From Pseudomonas chlororaphis subsp. piscium (GTDB lineage: Bacteria > Pseudomonadota > Gammaproteobacteria > Pseudomonadales > Pseudomonadaceae): 64,000 nt of DNA. Location: contig NZ_CP027707.1 of the NCBI RefSeq assembly GCF_003850345.1, positions 1,054,001 through 1,118,000 on the forward strand, in the 5' to 3' direction. Positions within the stretch are counted from its first letter, which is position 1. Each line of letters begins with the position of its first letter. The translations under genes were made by a program, and so were the position numbers. The notes beneath the pieces were generated by a model. That model was not told the origin of the DNA. It saw nothing but the letters and a program-made list of their open reading frames with translations, and ran no database searches. Positions 50,586-60,666 of this stretch are shown here, in pieces.

Positions 50586-50612
50586 AAAAAAGGCCGCTGC
50601 AAGGCAGCGGCC
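50586..50612 (-). terminator. Terminator of the candidate small RNA
   Basis: The nine-pair GC-rich stem with T tract reads as a terminator only on the minus strand; the plus strand continues with GAAAGAAG after the stem. Confidence 0.88.
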
Positions 50613-50712
50613 GAAAGAAGACGTTAGATCAAGGAGCAACAAATCAACGTCAGTGAACACCCGGTGAAGATCTGAATATCCTTGCTTCAAACCTTCTGAA
50701 TCCTCTTGCCTC
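50586..50712 (-). ncRNA. Candidate small RNA, possibly RgsA (P16)
   Basis: Minus-strand transcription would end at a classic terminator: GGCCGCTGC/GCAGCGGCC with a three-base loop, then TTTTTT (50586-50612). No minus-strand gene precedes it, and the 493-base gap holds no credible protein gene. The transcript region is conserved in style, with GTTGATTTGTTGC and several GGA motifs (such as GCAAGGATATTC and CAAGAGGATTC) that could bind RsmA-type proteins. Similarity to RgsA/P16 of Pseudomonas is from memory and unchecked. The 5' end is not determined. Confidence 0.6.
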
Positions 50713-51051
50713 CAAGGTGGCGTGATCACACCTCTGGGCGACTCCGCGTGGCTGTTTGCCGTGAGAGCGAGGCCAGAATAAGGGCTGGCTGCTCAATGAA
50801 AAATAGCGATTGCGGACAAGGACTGTTACAGCCTGGGCAATAGTAGTGCACACCGCGCGGATATGCCCGGCAAGGGCGCAATCCATCCACCTGATACCCA
50901 TCCATCCAGCCCGTCGATGTACCGCGCAAAGGCCCGGCTGGCGAGGGCATTCATCCTTTCGGGCGACAACGCGAATACCTCCTTGGTGCGCTTATCGCTC
51001 CTGTGCGCCGGCAGTAGGGTGAGGCCTTCTGTCACTCACCGGGGAAGACGC
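50713..51051. other. Intergenic remainder between the candidate sRNA and the DUF1302 gene
   Basis: About 340 bases without a supported gene. A CTTATTCT sequence on the minus strand (about 50776-50783) could be the -10 of an sRNA promoter. Frames opening at 50650-51035 on both strands show no family similarity. The promoter of the DUF1302 gene presumably lies in the second half, but no clear motif is visible. Confidence 0.5.
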
Positions 51052-52845
51052 ATGACAAAAACAACAATGCGCGCCATCTTCACACCGCGGGCGCTAGCCG
51101 TCGCGGTGGCCTTGGGGGGCTGCGCCCAGGCGCAGGCCGTTTCATTCAACATCGGGGAGATCGAGGGGCAGTTCGATTCTTCGCTGTCCATCGGCGCCAG
51201 CTGGGGCATGCGCGATGCCGACAAGGACCTGGTGGGTGTGTCCAACGGCGGTCGCGGGCAGTCCTCCACTGGCGACGACGGGCGCCTGAACTTCAAGAAG
51301 GGCGAGACCTTCTCGAAGATCTTCAAGGGCATCCACGACCTTGAGTTGAAGTACGGCGACACCGGTGTCTTCGTCCGGGGCAAATACTGGTACGACTTCG
51401 AACTCAAGGACGAAGACCGCGAGTTCAAACCCATCAGCGACCACAACCGCAAGGAGGGCGCCAAGTCTTCCGGCGGGCAGATCCTCGACGCCTTCATCTA
51501 TCACAACTACTCCATCGCCGACCTGCCGGGCACCGTGCGCGCCGGCAAGCAGGTGGTCAGTTGGGGCGAGAGCACCTTCATCGGCAACTCGATCAACAGC
51601 ATCAACCCGATCGACGTCTCGGCGTTTCGCCGCCCGGGTGCCGAGATCAAGGAAGGCCTGATCCCGGTGAACATGCTGTTCGCTTCCCAGGGCCTGACCG
51701 ACCAACTGACCGTGGAAGGTTTCTATCAGCTGGAGTGGGACCAGACCGTGGTCGACAACTGCGGCACCTTCTTCGGCAACGACGTGGTGGCGGACGGCTG
51801 CACCACTGGCTACACCGTCGGCAGCCCGGCGATCCGGCCGCTGCAACCGATTGCCGCGGCGTTCGGCCAGGGCTTCACCGTGGCCCCCGAAGGCGTGGTG
51901 ATCGGCCGCGCCGGCGACCGCGATGCCCGCGACTCCGGGCAGTGGGGCACCGCTTTGCGCTGGCTCGGCGCCGACACCGAGTACGGCCTGTACTTCATGA
52001 ACTACCACGCGCGCACCCCGACGGTCGGCACCATCACCGCCGGGAGCAGCACCCTGGCGAGCATCCCGGGGATCGTCAGCACCGCCAACAGGATCGCCCC
52101 GGGCACCGGTTCGGCCCTGGCCCAGAGCGTGATGCTCGGGCGCGGCCAGTACTACCTCGAATACCCGGAAGACATCCGCCTGTACGGCGCCAGCTTCTCC
52201 ACCACGCTGCCCACCGGTACCGCCTGGACCGGCGAGATCAGCTACCGGCCCAATGCCCCGGTGCAGGTCAACACCAACGACCTGACCCTGGCCCTGGTCA
52301 ACCCCATCGCCGGTGGCCTGGCATCGCCGGTGCGGACCTCGGCGGGGGCCGACAACACCGGTTACCGGCGCAAGGAAATCACCCAGGTGCAGAGCACCCT
52401 GACCCAGTTCTTCGATCAGGTGCTGGGCGCCGACCGCCTGACCCTGGTGGGCGAGGCGGCCATCGTGCATGTCGGTGGCCTGGAGTCGAAAAGCCAGCTG
52501 CGCTACGGCCGCGATTCGGTCTACGGCCAGTACGGTTTCGGCGGCGATACCGACGGTTTCGTCACGGCCACGTCCTGGGGTTATCGCGCCCGGGCGATCC
52601 TCGATTACAACAACCTGATCGCCGGGATCAACCTCAAGCCCAACCTGTCCTGGTCCCACGACGTCAACGGCTACGGGCCCAACGGCCTGTTCAACGAAGG
52701 CGCCAAGGCGGTGAGCCTCGGGGTCGATGCCGACTACCGCAACACCTACACCGCCAGCCTCAGTTACACCGACTTTTTCGGCGGCGACTACAACACCCTC
52801 AAAGACCGCGATTTCCTCGCGTTGAGCTTTGGCGTGAACTTCTGA
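51052..52845 (+). CDS. DUF1302 domain outer-membrane-type protein
   Basis: A 597-residue exported protein with a signal peptide of about 31 residues (ending AQAQA). The rest has the amphipathic beta-strand pattern of a barrel and ends in Phe (LSFGVNF), as outer-membrane proteins do. DUF1302 proteins commonly pair with DUF1329 proteins, often beside RND/MMPL transporters, and have been linked to lipid or steroid export or uptake; the role is unproven. The ATG at 51052 is taken; the longer frame from 50863 is not supported. The DUF1329 gene follows by 23 bases. Confidence 0.88.
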   Translation: MTKTTMRAIFTPRALAVAVALGGCAQAQAVSFNIGEIEGQFDSSLSIGASWGMRDADKDLVGVSNGGRGQSSTGDDGRLNFKKGETFSKIFKGIHDLELKYGDTGVFVRGKYWYDFELKDEDREFKPISDHNRKEGAKSSGGQILDAFIYHNYSIADLPGTVRAGKQVVSWGESTFIGNSINSINPIDVSAFRRPGAEIKEGLIPVNMLFASQGLTDQLTVEGFYQLEWDQTVVDNCGTFFGNDVVADGCTTGYTVGSPAIRPLQPIAAAFGQGFTVAPEGVVIGRAGDRDARDSGQWGTALRWLGADTEYGLYFMNYHARTPTVGTITAGSSTLASIPGIVSTANRIAPGTGSALAQSVMLGRGQYYLEYPEDIRLYGASFSTTLPTGTAWTGEISYRPNAPVQVNTNDLTLALVNPIAGGLASPVRTSAGADNTGYRRKEITQVQSTLTQFFDQVLGADRLTLVGEAAIVHVGGLESKSQLRYGRDSVYGQYGFGGDTDGFVTATSWGYRARAILDYNNLIAGINLKPNLSWSHDVNGYGPNGLFNEGAKAVSLGVDADYRNTYTASLSYTDFFGGDYNTLKDRDFLALSFGVNF

Positions 52846-52868
52846 CCCGACCCAGGAAGGACAACTTT

Positions 52869-54236
52869 ATGCGCAAGACGATTTTGCAATGCGGTGCCCT
52901 GGCCTTGACCCTGCTGGCGGTCAACGTGATGGCGGCGGTCACCCCGCAGGAAGCGGACAAGCTCGGCACCAGCCTGACCCCGCTCGGTGCGGAGAAGGCC
53001 GGCAATGCCGACGGCTCGATCCCGGCCTGGACCGGCGGCATCGGCAAGAACGCTGGAGCGGTGGACGCCAAGGGTTTTCTTGCCGACCCGTTCGCCAGCG
53101 AGAAGCCGCTGTTCACCATCACCGCGGCCACTGTCGACAAATACAAGGACAAGCTCTCCGACGGCCAGGTGGCGATGTTCAAGCGTTACCCGGAAACCTA
53201 CAAGATCCCGGTCTACCCGACCCATCGCACGGTCGGCCTGCCGGCGGACATCTACGAGTCGGCCAAGCGCAGCGCGCTGAACGTCACCTCGATCAACGAA
53301 GGCAACGGCCTGGCCAACTTCACCGGCAACCGCTACTACGCCTTCCCGATTCCGAAGACCGGTGTGGAAGTGCTGTGGAACCACACCACCCGTTATCGCG
53401 GCGGCAACCTACGCCGGATCATCACCCAGGCCACGCCACAGACCAACGGCAGCTACACGCCGATCCGCTTCGAGGAAGAAGTGGCGGTGCCGCAGCAGAT
53501 CCCGGACCTGGACCCGGAAAAAGGCGCCAATGTGCTGACCTTCTTCAAGCAGGCGGTGACCGCCCCGGCGCGCCTGGCCGGTAACGTGCTGCTGGTGCAC
53601 GAAACCCTCGACCAAGTGAAGGAACCACGCCTGGCGTGGATCTACAACGCCGGCCAGCGCCGTGTGCGCCGCGCCCCGCAAGTGGCCTACGACGGGCCGG
53701 GCACCGCCGCCGACGGCCTGCGCACCTCGGACAACTTCGATATGTTCTCCGGCGCGCCGGACCGCTACGACTGGAAGCTGGTGGGCAAGAAGGAGATGTA
53801 CATCCCCTACAACAGCTACAAGCTGGATTCGCCGAGCCTCAAGTACGACGACATCATCAAGGCCGGGCATATCAACCAGGACCTGACCCGCTACGAGCTG
53901 CACCGGGTCTGGGAAGTGATCGGCACGGTCAAGCCCAGCGAGCGGCATATCTATGCCAAGCGCCACATGTACATCGACGAGGACAGCTGGCAGGTGGCCC
54001 TGGTGGATCACTACGACGGTCGCGGCCAGCTGTGGCGAGTGGCCGAAGGGCATGCGCAGTTCTATTACAACGCCCAGGTGCCGGCCTACACCCTCGAAGC
54101 GCTGTACGACATCATCGCCGGGCGTTACATCGCCCTGGGGATGAAGAACGAAGAGAAGCACAGCTTCGAGTTCGGCTTCGCCGCCAAGGCCGCCGACTAC
54201 ACCCCGGCCGCCCTCCGCGCAGCCGGTGTTCGGTAA
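52869..54236 (+). CDS. DUF1329 domain protein (LolB-like fold)
   Basis: A 455-residue secreted protein with a signal peptide of about 22 residues. The family core includes the GNADGSIPAWTGGI and YYNAQVPAYTLEALYDIIAG regions. DUF1329 proteins have a LolA/LolB-like fold and probably bind hydrophobic ligands in the periplasm. The start at 52869 has AGGAAGG at about 52855. A much longer frame from 51561 merely runs antiphase through the DUF1302 gene. A terminator follows. Confidence 0.9.
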   Translation: MRKTILQCGALALTLLAVNVMAAVTPQEADKLGTSLTPLGAEKAGNADGSIPAWTGGIGKNAGAVDAKGFLADPFASEKPLFTITAATVDKYKDKLSDGQVAMFKRYPETYKIPVYPTHRTVGLPADIYESAKRSALNVTSINEGNGLANFTGNRYYAFPIPKTGVEVLWNHTTRYRGGNLRRIITQATPQTNGSYTPIRFEEEVAVPQQIPDLDPEKGANVLTFFKQAVTAPARLAGNVLLVHETLDQVKEPRLAWIYNAGQRRVRRAPQVAYDGPGTAADGLRTSDNFDMFSGAPDRYDWKLVGKKEMYIPYNSYKLDSPSLKYDDIIKAGHINQDLTRYELHRVWEVIGTVKPSERHIYAKRHMYIDEDSWQVALVDHYDGRGQLWRVAEGHAQFYYNAQVPAYTLEALYDIIAGRYIALGMKNEEKHSFEFGFAAKAADYTPAALRAAGVR

Positions 54237-54258
54237 GGCTCAGGATACAAACGATGGC

Positions 54259-54286
54259 AAAAGGCGACCGATCGGTCGCCTTTTTT
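54259..54286 (+). terminator. Terminator after the DUF1329 gene
   Basis: The perfect palindromic stem AAAAGGCGACCG/CGGTCGCCTTTT has a two-base centre and is followed by T residues. It separates the DUF1302-DUF1329 pair from the LuxR-type gene. Confidence 0.92.
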
Positions 54287-54384
54287 ATGGACGCGGATCA
54301 GCGCGCTGAATACTTCTCAACAAGCACCGGCGACAAGGCTAGGGTGAGGGCACGCAGGCTAAAACTATAAAAAGGCACGCCGCA

Positions 54385-56931
54385 ATGACCGCCATGACCC
54401 CCTGTCCTGGATTCCTGCCTCGTTTGTCCTCCCACCACCTGTCCCGCAGCCGTCTGAGTGCCCCGCTTCTGGCATCGCCGGCGCGGGTGAAACTGCTCTG
54501 TGCGCCGGCCGGCAGCGGCAAGACGGCCTTGCTCGCCGAGTGCCTGTTGCAGGCGCCGGCCGAATGCCGGGTGTGCTGGTTGCCCCAGGCCGGGGCGATG
54601 CAGACACCGCTGCAACTGTGCGGCGAGCTGGCGCGGGCGCTGGGCCTGGCCGCGTCGGACGAGGCTGCGGTGCTGGACCACCTGGCACATGTGCAGACCC
54701 CGACCTGGCTGTTCCTCGACGACTACTGCCGGGTCGCGGCGCCGCAGCTGGACCTGCTGCTCGACCGCCTGCTGGCGATCGGCAACCCGGCGCTGACCTG
54801 GTGGCTGGGCGGCCGCCGCCGACCGCAATGCAACTGGCCGCGGCTGCTGCTCGACGACCAGCTCTACGAATGCACGGGGCCCGAGCTGGCCTTCACCCAG
54901 GAGGACATCGAGCGACTGCTGCGCCAACTGCCGCAACCCTTGTCGATCCACACCGCCAGCCGGATTTTCCAGCGCAGTGCCGGCTGGTGCGCCGGCGTGC
55001 GCATCGCCCTGCTCGAAGGCAGCGACCTGGCGGCCTCGCCGTGCCGACAGGGGCGGCCCAATACCCTGCTGGAATACCTGGAGCACGAGCTGTTCAGCGT
55101 GTTGCCGGCGGAACTGTCCGAGGTCTGGCATGTGCTGGCGCACCTGCCGCGTTTCAATGCGGCGTTGTGCGAGCACCTGTTCGGCGCCGGGGAGGGCGCC
55201 CAGTACCTGCGGGCGCTGCAGGAGCTGGGTTGCTTTATCGAACCCTGGGACCCAGCGCCGGAGTGGCTGCAAGTGTTCGCCCCCCTGGCCCGGCTGATGC
55301 GCGACGAGCCCTGGCCGGCGGGACGCTCCTGGCATCGCCGGGCCTGCCAGTGGTTCGCCGCGCAGGAGGACTGGCAGGCAGCGTTCGAGCAGGCGTTGCT
55401 GGCGCAGGAATACGAAGTGGCGGTCAGCCTGTTGCAGCACTTCAGCTTCGAGCAGCTGTTCGAGCAGCAGAACGTGGTGTTGCTGTTGCGTCTGCATGAG
55501 CAGCAGGGCGACGAGTTGCTGCTCGGCAGCCCGCAGTTGGTGGGGTTGTTGACGGCGGCCTTGCTGTTCGCCGGGCGCTTCGACCAGGCGCAACATTGTG
55601 TGGCGCAGATGGCGCGTTTCGCGCCGCAGCCGACGGCCTCCGGACAGCGGCAGCTGGTGGCGCGCTGGCAGGCGCAGCAAGGGTGGCTGCTGCATCTGCA
55701 AGGGTTGATGGAACCGGCGCGGATGCATTTTCTCGAGGCGCTGACCGAACTGCCGGCCCATGCCTGGCCGACCCGCCTGCTGTGCCTTTCGGGGCTGACC
55801 CAGCAGGCCTTGCTCAGGGGCGAGCTGGACGTGGCGCAGATGCTCAGCCGCGAGGCGCTGTGCCTGGCTCGGGCCCAGGATTCATTGGTGTTCGAAGCGC
55901 TGCTGGAGCTGGACCATGCGCAGTTGCTGGAGCAGCGTGGGGCGCCCCACAGGGCGCAGAGCCTGCTGGACGAGGTGCAGCAATTGTTGAGTCGCCAGGC
56001 TTATCGGATCGGTCCGCTGCTGGGTCGTATCGCCTTGCGCCGCGGGCGCCTGGCCTTGCGTCAGGGCCAGGCGGAACAGGCCGCCGGGCATTTCCAGAAC
56101 GGGCTCGAGCTCTGTCTGCTCAGCCATGACAAACGCGCCTTGTACGGATTTCTCGGCCAGGCGTTTCTGGCCGCCAACCAGGGCGATTACGCCTATGCCT
56201 TTGTGCGCCTGCGCGATGCCGAGCGACTGATGCAGCAGCGGCAGATTCCCGACACTGTGTACCGCGCCGTGCTGCTGCAGGTCAGCAGCGTGTTCTGGTT
56301 GCAGCAGGGGCGGCCGGAACTGGTCCAGGAGGCCTTGAGGCGGGTGCTGCGTCACTACCGTGGACCACAGGCGCGCCAGGCGCCACCGGCCAGCCTCGAG
56401 CTGATTCCACGTATCGAGTACCTGCTGGTGCTGGCCGAGGTGTACCTGCAGCGCGCCGAGGCACCAGTGGCAACCTTGCAGCGCCTGCTCGAACAGGCCC
56501 GGCAACGGGGCATGTTATGCCTGCAGACCGAGTTGCACCTGGCCCTGGCCGAGGTCGCTTTCCTGCTGGGGGATCGGGCGTTGTCCGACGGTGCCTTGCA
56601 GGAGGGGCTGGAGCTCGGTGCGCGCTGCAACCTGCACCAGGCGTTGCATGAGTTGCGCCTGCGTCAGCCGCGGATGTTTGACCTCCAGCCGGTGGCCGAA
56701 CTCGAAACGTCGGTACTGCTGCCGGCGGCAGGGGAGAGCCCGCTGAGCCAGCGGGAACTGGAGGTGCTGCAACTGATTGCCCTGGGCAGCTCCAACCAGC
56801 AGATCGCCGAGCAGTTGTTCATTTCCCTGCACACGGTGAAAACCCACGCGCGACGCATTCACAGCAAGCTCGGGGTGGAGCGTCGCACTCAGGCAGTGGC
56901 CAAGGCCAAGACGTTGGGGTTGATGCTGTAA
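54385..56931 (+). CDS. Large ATP-dependent LuxR family regulator (MalT/LAL-like)
   Basis: An 848-residue STAND-type regulator. Walker [10 protein letters not shown] is at about 40-48 and the Walker B-like FLDDY near 115. A long TPR-like helical array spans about 330-740. A LuxR helix-turn-helix ([15 protein letters not shown] to LGVERRTQA) occupies the last 62 residues. Relatives such as AlkS and MalT sense a ligand and activate adjacent operons. Its likely target is the DUF1302-DUF1329 pair just upstream. The inducer is unknown. Confidence 0.9.
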   Translation: MTAMTPCPGFLPRLSSHHLSRSRLSAPLLASPARVKLLCAPAGSGKTALLAECLLQAPAECRVCWLPQAGAMQTPLQLCGELARALGLAASDEAAVLDHLAHVQTPTWLFLDDYCRVAAPQLDLLLDRLLAIGNPALTWWLGGRRRPQCNWPRLLLDDQLYECTGPELAFTQEDIERLLRQLPQPLSIHTASRIFQRSAGWCAGVRIALLEGSDLAASPCRQGRPNTLLEYLEHELFSVLPAELSEVWHVLAHLPRFNAALCEHLFGAGEGAQYLRALQELGCFIEPWDPAPEWLQVFAPLARLMRDEPWPAGRSWHRRACQWFAAQEDWQAAFEQALLAQEYEVAVSLLQHFSFEQLFEQQNVVLLLRLHEQQGDELLLGSPQLVGLLTAALLFAGRFDQAQHCVAQMARFAPQPTASGQRQLVARWQAQQGWLLHLQGLMEPARMHFLEALTELPAHAWPTRLLCLSGLTQQALLRGELDVAQMLSREALCLARAQDSLVFEALLELDHAQLLEQRGAPHRAQSLLDEVQQLLSRQAYRIGPLLGRIALRRGRLALRQGQAEQAAGHFQNGLELCLLSHDKRALYGFLGQAFLAANQGDYAYAFVRLRDAERLMQQRQIPDTVYRAVLLQVSSVFWLQQGRPELVQEALRRVLRHYRGPQARQAPPASLELIPRIEYLLVLAEVYLQRAEAPVATLQRLLEQARQRGMLCLQTELHLALAEVAFLLGDRALSDGALQEGLELGARCNLHQALHELRLRQPRMFDLQPVAELETSVLLPAAGESPLSQRELEVLQLIALGSSNQQIAEQLFISLHTVKTHARRIHSKLGVERRTQAVAKAKTLGLML

Positions 56932-57045
56932 CCGCTGGCGGAGCCTGCGATCGGCGTGGGCGGCATTCCGACGTAGCCGTCATAACAGAAGGCTTTGCGA
57001 ATTATCGGAGGTACCGCGTCGTCAGGGGTGGCGAAGGCTGCGCCG

Positions 57046-57074
57046 TCGATCGCAGCCTGCGGCAGCGGCTACAG
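57046..57074 (-). repeat. Single REP unit of the CTGCGGCAGCGGCTACAG type
   Basis: TCGATCGCAGCCTGCGGCAG followed by CGGCTACAG is the reverse complement of the unit at 26497. A weak partner (GAGCCTGCGATCGGCG) lies at about 56941-56956, so this may be a decayed pair. It is in the 149-base gap between the LuxR-type gene and hmgR. Confidence 0.7.
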
Positions 57075-57080
57075 GGGGCT

Positions 57081-57872
57081 TCAGGGTTGGTAGCCCATGC
57101 GCCAGCTCACCGCCTGGGACGCCGCCAGCAGGCGCTGCGCCGCCGGGCCGTTTTCGTCGGCGTGGAACAGCGAGGTCGGGCCGACCACCGTCAGCACGGC
57201 GGCGACCTTACCGGTGGCGTCGAACACCGGCGCCGACAAGGCATCCACGCCCGGCATCAGCAGACCATGCACATGGTGCAGGCCGCGCTGGCGAATCTGT
57301 TCGCACAGGGCGGCATACACCTGGTCGTCCGCCAGCGCATGGGGCGCGTGGGCCTTGAGTTCCTGTTCGCGCAAATCGACGGTTTCGCGGTTCGGCAGGT
57401 AGGCGCCGAACACCAGCCCGGTGGATGAACTGAGCAGCGGCAGCACCGAGCCCAGTTGCGTCACCACCGTCACCGCGCGCACGGCGGGTTCGATATGCAC
57501 CACGGTCGCGCCCTGGTTGCCCCATACCGCGAGAAAGCAGGTCTCGTTCAACTCATCCCGCAGCTCGGCCAGGGGCAGGGCGGCGACCTTCAACACGTCC
57601 ATGCTGCCCAGCGCGGCCATGCCCACCCGCAAGGCCTCGCGGCCCAGACCGTAGTGGTTGGTGGCGGTGTTCTGTTCGGCGAAGCCGCTGGCGATCAGCG
57701 CTTGCAGATAACGGTGGACCTTGCTCGCCGGCATCTGCACGTGTTCGGCCAGGCGTGACAGCGAGGTGGCCGGCGACAGCTCGGCCAGCGCCTTGAGGAT
57801 GTCGGTGCCGACCTCGGCCGAGCGGACTTTCTGTTTACCGTTGCTGTCGCTGGTGCTGCGCGGCTTTTCCAT
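57081..57872 (-). CDS. hmgR: IclR family repressor HmgR
   Basis: A 263-residue IclR regulator with an N-terminal winged helix (about residues 18-75; SLSRLAEHVQMPASKVHRYL) and a C-terminal effector domain. Divergent from hmgA, it is the position expected for HmgR, which represses homogentisate catabolism in P. putida until homogentisate binds. An upstream frame is not needed; the ATG at 57872 begins MEKPRST. Confidence 0.92.
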   Translation of the reverse strand: MEKPRSTSDSNGKQKVRSAEVGTDILKALAELSPATSLSRLAEHVQMPASKVHRYLQALIASGFAEQNTATNHYGLGREALRVGMAALGSMDVLKVAALPLAELRDELNETCFLAVWGNQGATVVHIEPAVRAVTVVTQLGSVLPLLSSSTGLVFGAYLPNRETVDLREQELKAHAPHALADDQVYAALCEQIRQRGLHHVHGLLMPGVDALSAPVFDATGKVAAVLTVVGPTSLFHADENGPAAQRLLAASQAVSWRMGYQP

Positions 57873-57933
57873 GGAGGCGGTGTGATCCCGGGACGAATGG
57901 GCGTCTTTATAGCTTGACGGTCAATACCAATCA

Positions 57934-57952
57934 AATTACGTTATCCGTAATT
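57934..57952 (+). promoter_or_regulatory. HmgR operator candidate
   Basis: The inverted repeat AATTACG-TTATC-CGTAATT (seven-base perfect arms, five-base centre) lies in the AT-rich 166-base region between hmgR and hmgA, 87 bases before the hmgA start. A third ATTACG half-copy follows at 57955-57960. Its core resembles the 17-base palindrome described as the HmgR site in P. putida. Its place between the divergent genes supports it. Confidence 0.8.
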
Positions 57953-58038
57953 GGATTACGATAAAAATAACGCAAGCGTGCCCAGAGCTCTTCCCATGGA
58001 GTCGCAGGCCGCTGCCAACTCCACTTCCAGGAGGCTCC

Positions 58039-59343
58039 ATGAACCTCGATTCCACGGCGTCCGGGCTTGCGTACCAGTCGGGCTTCGGCAACCAGTTTTC
58101 CAGTGAGGCCCTGCCAGGCGCCTTGCCCGTCGGCCAGAACTCCCCGCAAAAAGCCCCCTACGGCCTCTACACCGAACTCTTCTCCGGCACGGCCTTCACC
58201 ATGGTCCGCAGCGAAGCGCGGCGCACCTGGATGTACCGCATCCAGCCATCGGCCAACCACCCGGCGTTCGTCAAGCTGGACCGCCAACTGGCGGGCGGGC
58301 CGCTGGGCGAGATCACGCCCAACCGGTTGCGCTGGAACCCGCTGGATATTCCGAGTGAGCCGACCGATTTCATCGACGGCCTGGTGAACATGGTCGCCAA
58401 CTCGGCGGCGCAGAAACCGGCCGGAATCAGCATCTACACCTACCGCGCCAACCGCTCCATGGAGCGGGTGTTCTTCAACGCCGACGGCGAGTTGCTGCTG
58501 GTGCCCGAACAGGGCCGCCTGCGCATTGCCACCGAGCTGGGGGTACTGGAGGTCGAGCCGCTGGAGATCGCGGTATTGCCCCGCGGCCTGAAATTCCGCG
58601 TCGAACTGCTGGACCCACAGGCTCGTGGCTATATAGCCGAAAACCATGGCGCACCCCTGCGCCTGCCCGACCTGGGGCCGATCGGCAGCAACGGCCTGGC
58701 TAACCCGCGGGACTTCCTGACCCCGGTCGCCCACTACGAATACCTCAAGCAGCCGACCACCCTGGTGCAGAAGTTCCTCGGCGAGCTGTGGGGCTGCGAG
58801 CTGGATCATTCGCCGCTGAACGTGGTGGCCTGGCACGGCAACAATGTGCCGTACAAATATGACCTGCGCCGTTTCAACACCATCGGCACCGTCAGCTTCG
58901 ACCACCCGGACCCGTCGATTTTCACCGTGCTGACCTCGCCCACCAGCGTGCACGGCCTGGCCAACCTCGACTTCGTGATCTTCCCGCCGCGCTGGATGGT
59001 GGCCGAGAACACCTTCCGGCCGCCGTGGTTCCACCGCAACCTGATGAACGAATACATGGGCCTGATCCAGGGCGCCTACGATGCCAAGGCCGAAGGTTTC
59101 GTGCCCGGCGGCGCTTCGCTGCACAGCTGCATGAGCGCCCACGGCCCGGATGGCGAAAGCTGCACCAAGGCGATCAACGCCGAGCTGCAACCGGCCAAGA
59201 TCGACAACACCATGGCTTTCATGTTCGAGACCAGCCAGGTGCTGCGCCCGAGCCAGTTCGCCCTGGAGTGCCCGCAATTGCAGAACGACTACGATGCTTG
59301 CTGGGCATCGCTGCCCGCCACCTTCAACCCGAATCGGAAATAA
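58039..59343 (+). CDS. hmgA: Homogentisate 1,2-dioxygenase
   Basis: A 434-residue cupin-type ring-cleaving dioxygenase that opens homogentisate to maleylacetoacetate. Probable iron ligands are H332 and E338 in [12 protein letters not shown] and H368 in MSAHGPDG. An AGGAGG at about 58028 supports the start. It is the first gene of hmgA-fahA-maiA and is followed three bases later by fahA. Confidence 0.97.
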   Translation: MNLDSTASGLAYQSGFGNQFSSEALPGALPVGQNSPQKAPYGLYTELFSGTAFTMVRSEARRTWMYRIQPSANHPAFVKLDRQLAGGPLGEITPNRLRWNPLDIPSEPTDFIDGLVNMVANSAAQKPAGISIYTYRANRSMERVFFNADGELLLVPEQGRLRIATELGVLEVEPLEIAVLPRGLKFRVELLDPQARGYIAENHGAPLRLPDLGPIGSNGLANPRDFLTPVAHYEYLKQPTTLVQKFLGELWGCELDHSPLNVVAWHGNNVPYKYDLRRFNTIGTVSFDHPDPSIFTVLTSPTSVHGLANLDFVIFPPRWMVAENTFRPPWFHRNLMNEYMGLIQGAYDAKAEGFVPGGASLHSCMSAHGPDGESCTKAINAELQPAKIDNTMAFMFETSQVLRPSQFALECPQLQNDYDACWASLPATFNPNRK

Positions 59344-59346
59344 CCC

Positions 59347-60651
59347 ATGAATCAGCCAACCATCACCCGCAGCTGGGTTGCCTCCGCCAACGATCATGCC
59401 GACTTCCCGTTGCAGAACCTGCCGCTGGGGGTGTTCAGCCTCCAGGGTTCGGCGCCACGCAGCGGCGTGGCCATCGGCGAGCACATCTTCGACCTGGAAG
59501 CGGCGCTCGACGCCGGGCTGTTCGAGGGCCCGGCCAAGGCCGCGGTGGAAGCCACCCGTGGCGGCCAGTTGAATGCCTTTTTCGAACTGGGCCGCCCGGC
59601 CCGCGTCGCCCTGCGCGAGCGCCTGCTGGAGTTGCTCGGCGAAGGCAGCAGCCTGCGCGGCAAGGTCGAGGCCCTGGGGGCGAAGCTGCTGCCCCTGGCT
59701 GCCGATTGCCAGATGCACCTGCCGGCGAAGATCACCGACTACACCGACTTCTATGTCGGCATCGAGCACGCGCAGAACGTCGGCAAGCTGTTCCGCCCGG
59801 ACAACCCGCTGCTGCCGAACTACAAGTACGTGCCGATCGGTTACCACGGCCGCGCGTCCACCATCCGTACTTCCGGTGCCGACGTACGCCGGCCCAAGGG
59901 CCAGACCCTGCCTGCCGGCCAGAGCGAGCCGACTTTCGGCCCATGCGCGCGGCTGGACTACGAGCTGGAGCTGGGTATCTGGATCGGCCAGGGCAATGAA
60001 ATGGGCGAGCCGATTGCCATTGGCGACGCCGCCGAGCACATCGCCGGCTTCTGCCTGCTCAACGACTGGTCGGCGCGGGATATCCAGGCCTGGGAATACC
60101 AGCCGCTGGGCCCGTTCCTGTCGAAAAGCTTCATCACCAGCATCTCGCCGTGGGTGGTGACGGCCGAAGCCCTGGAGCCGTTCCGCCGTGCCCAGACGCC
60201 ACGTCCCGAAGGCGACCCGCAGCCGTTGTCGTATCTGCTGGACAAGCGCGACCAGGCCGCCGGTGGTTTCGATATCGAACTGGAAGTGCTGCTGCTCACC
60301 GAGAAGATGCGCGAGCAAGGCCTGCCGGCCCACCGCCTGACCCTGAGCAACACCCAGTACATGTACTGGACCGTGGCGCAGATGGTCGCCCACCACAGCG
60401 TCAACGGCTGCCAGTTGCAGGCCGGCGACCTGTTCGGTTCGGGCACCCTGTCGGGCCCGCAAAGCAGCCAGTTCGGCAGCCTGCTGGAGATCACCGAAGG
60501 CGGCAAGAAGCCGATCGAGCTGGCCTCCGGCGAAGTGCGCAAGTTCCTCGAGGACGGCGACGAAATCATCCTGCGCGGTCGCTGCCGCCGTGAGGGTTTT
60601 GCCTCCATAGGTTTCGGCGAATGCCGCGGCAAAATCCTGCCTGCCCGTTAA
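59347..60651 (+). CDS. fahA: Fumarylacetoacetase
   Basis: A 434-residue FAH enzyme that hydrolyses fumarylacetoacetate to fumarate and acetoacetate. The metal-binding and catalytic region PIGYHGRASTIRTSG and YELELGIWIG identify the family. It is called hmgB in P. putida. It lies between hmgA and maiA with tight spacing. Confidence 0.97.
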   Translation: MNQPTITRSWVASANDHADFPLQNLPLGVFSLQGSAPRSGVAIGEHIFDLEAALDAGLFEGPAKAAVEATRGGQLNAFFELGRPARVALRERLLELLGEGSSLRGKVEALGAKLLPLAADCQMHLPAKITDYTDFYVGIEHAQNVGKLFRPDNPLLPNYKYVPIGYHGRASTIRTSGADVRRPKGQTLPAGQSEPTFGPCARLDYELELGIWIGQGNEMGEPIAIGDAAEHIAGFCLLNDWSARDIQAWEYQPLGPFLSKSFITSISPWVVTAEALEPFRRAQTPRPEGDPQPLSYLLDKRDQAAGGFDIELEVLLLTEKMREQGLPAHRLTLSNTQYMYWTVAQMVAHHSVNGCQLQAGDLFGSGTLSGPQSSQFGSLLEITEGGKKPIELASGEVRKFLEDGDEIILRGRCRREGFASIGFGECRGKILPAR

Positions 60652-60666
60652 GAAGAGGTGCGCGTC

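Noticed and set aside
51142..52659. A 505-codon open frame antisense to the DUF1302 gene
   Set aside because: Shadow of a complete secreted-protein gene; no signal or domain.
51561..52868. Upstream extension of the DUF1329 frame to 51561
   Set aside because: It reads Arg/Pro/Gly-rich nonsense through the DUF1302 gene; the start with signal peptide and ribosome-binding site is at 52869.
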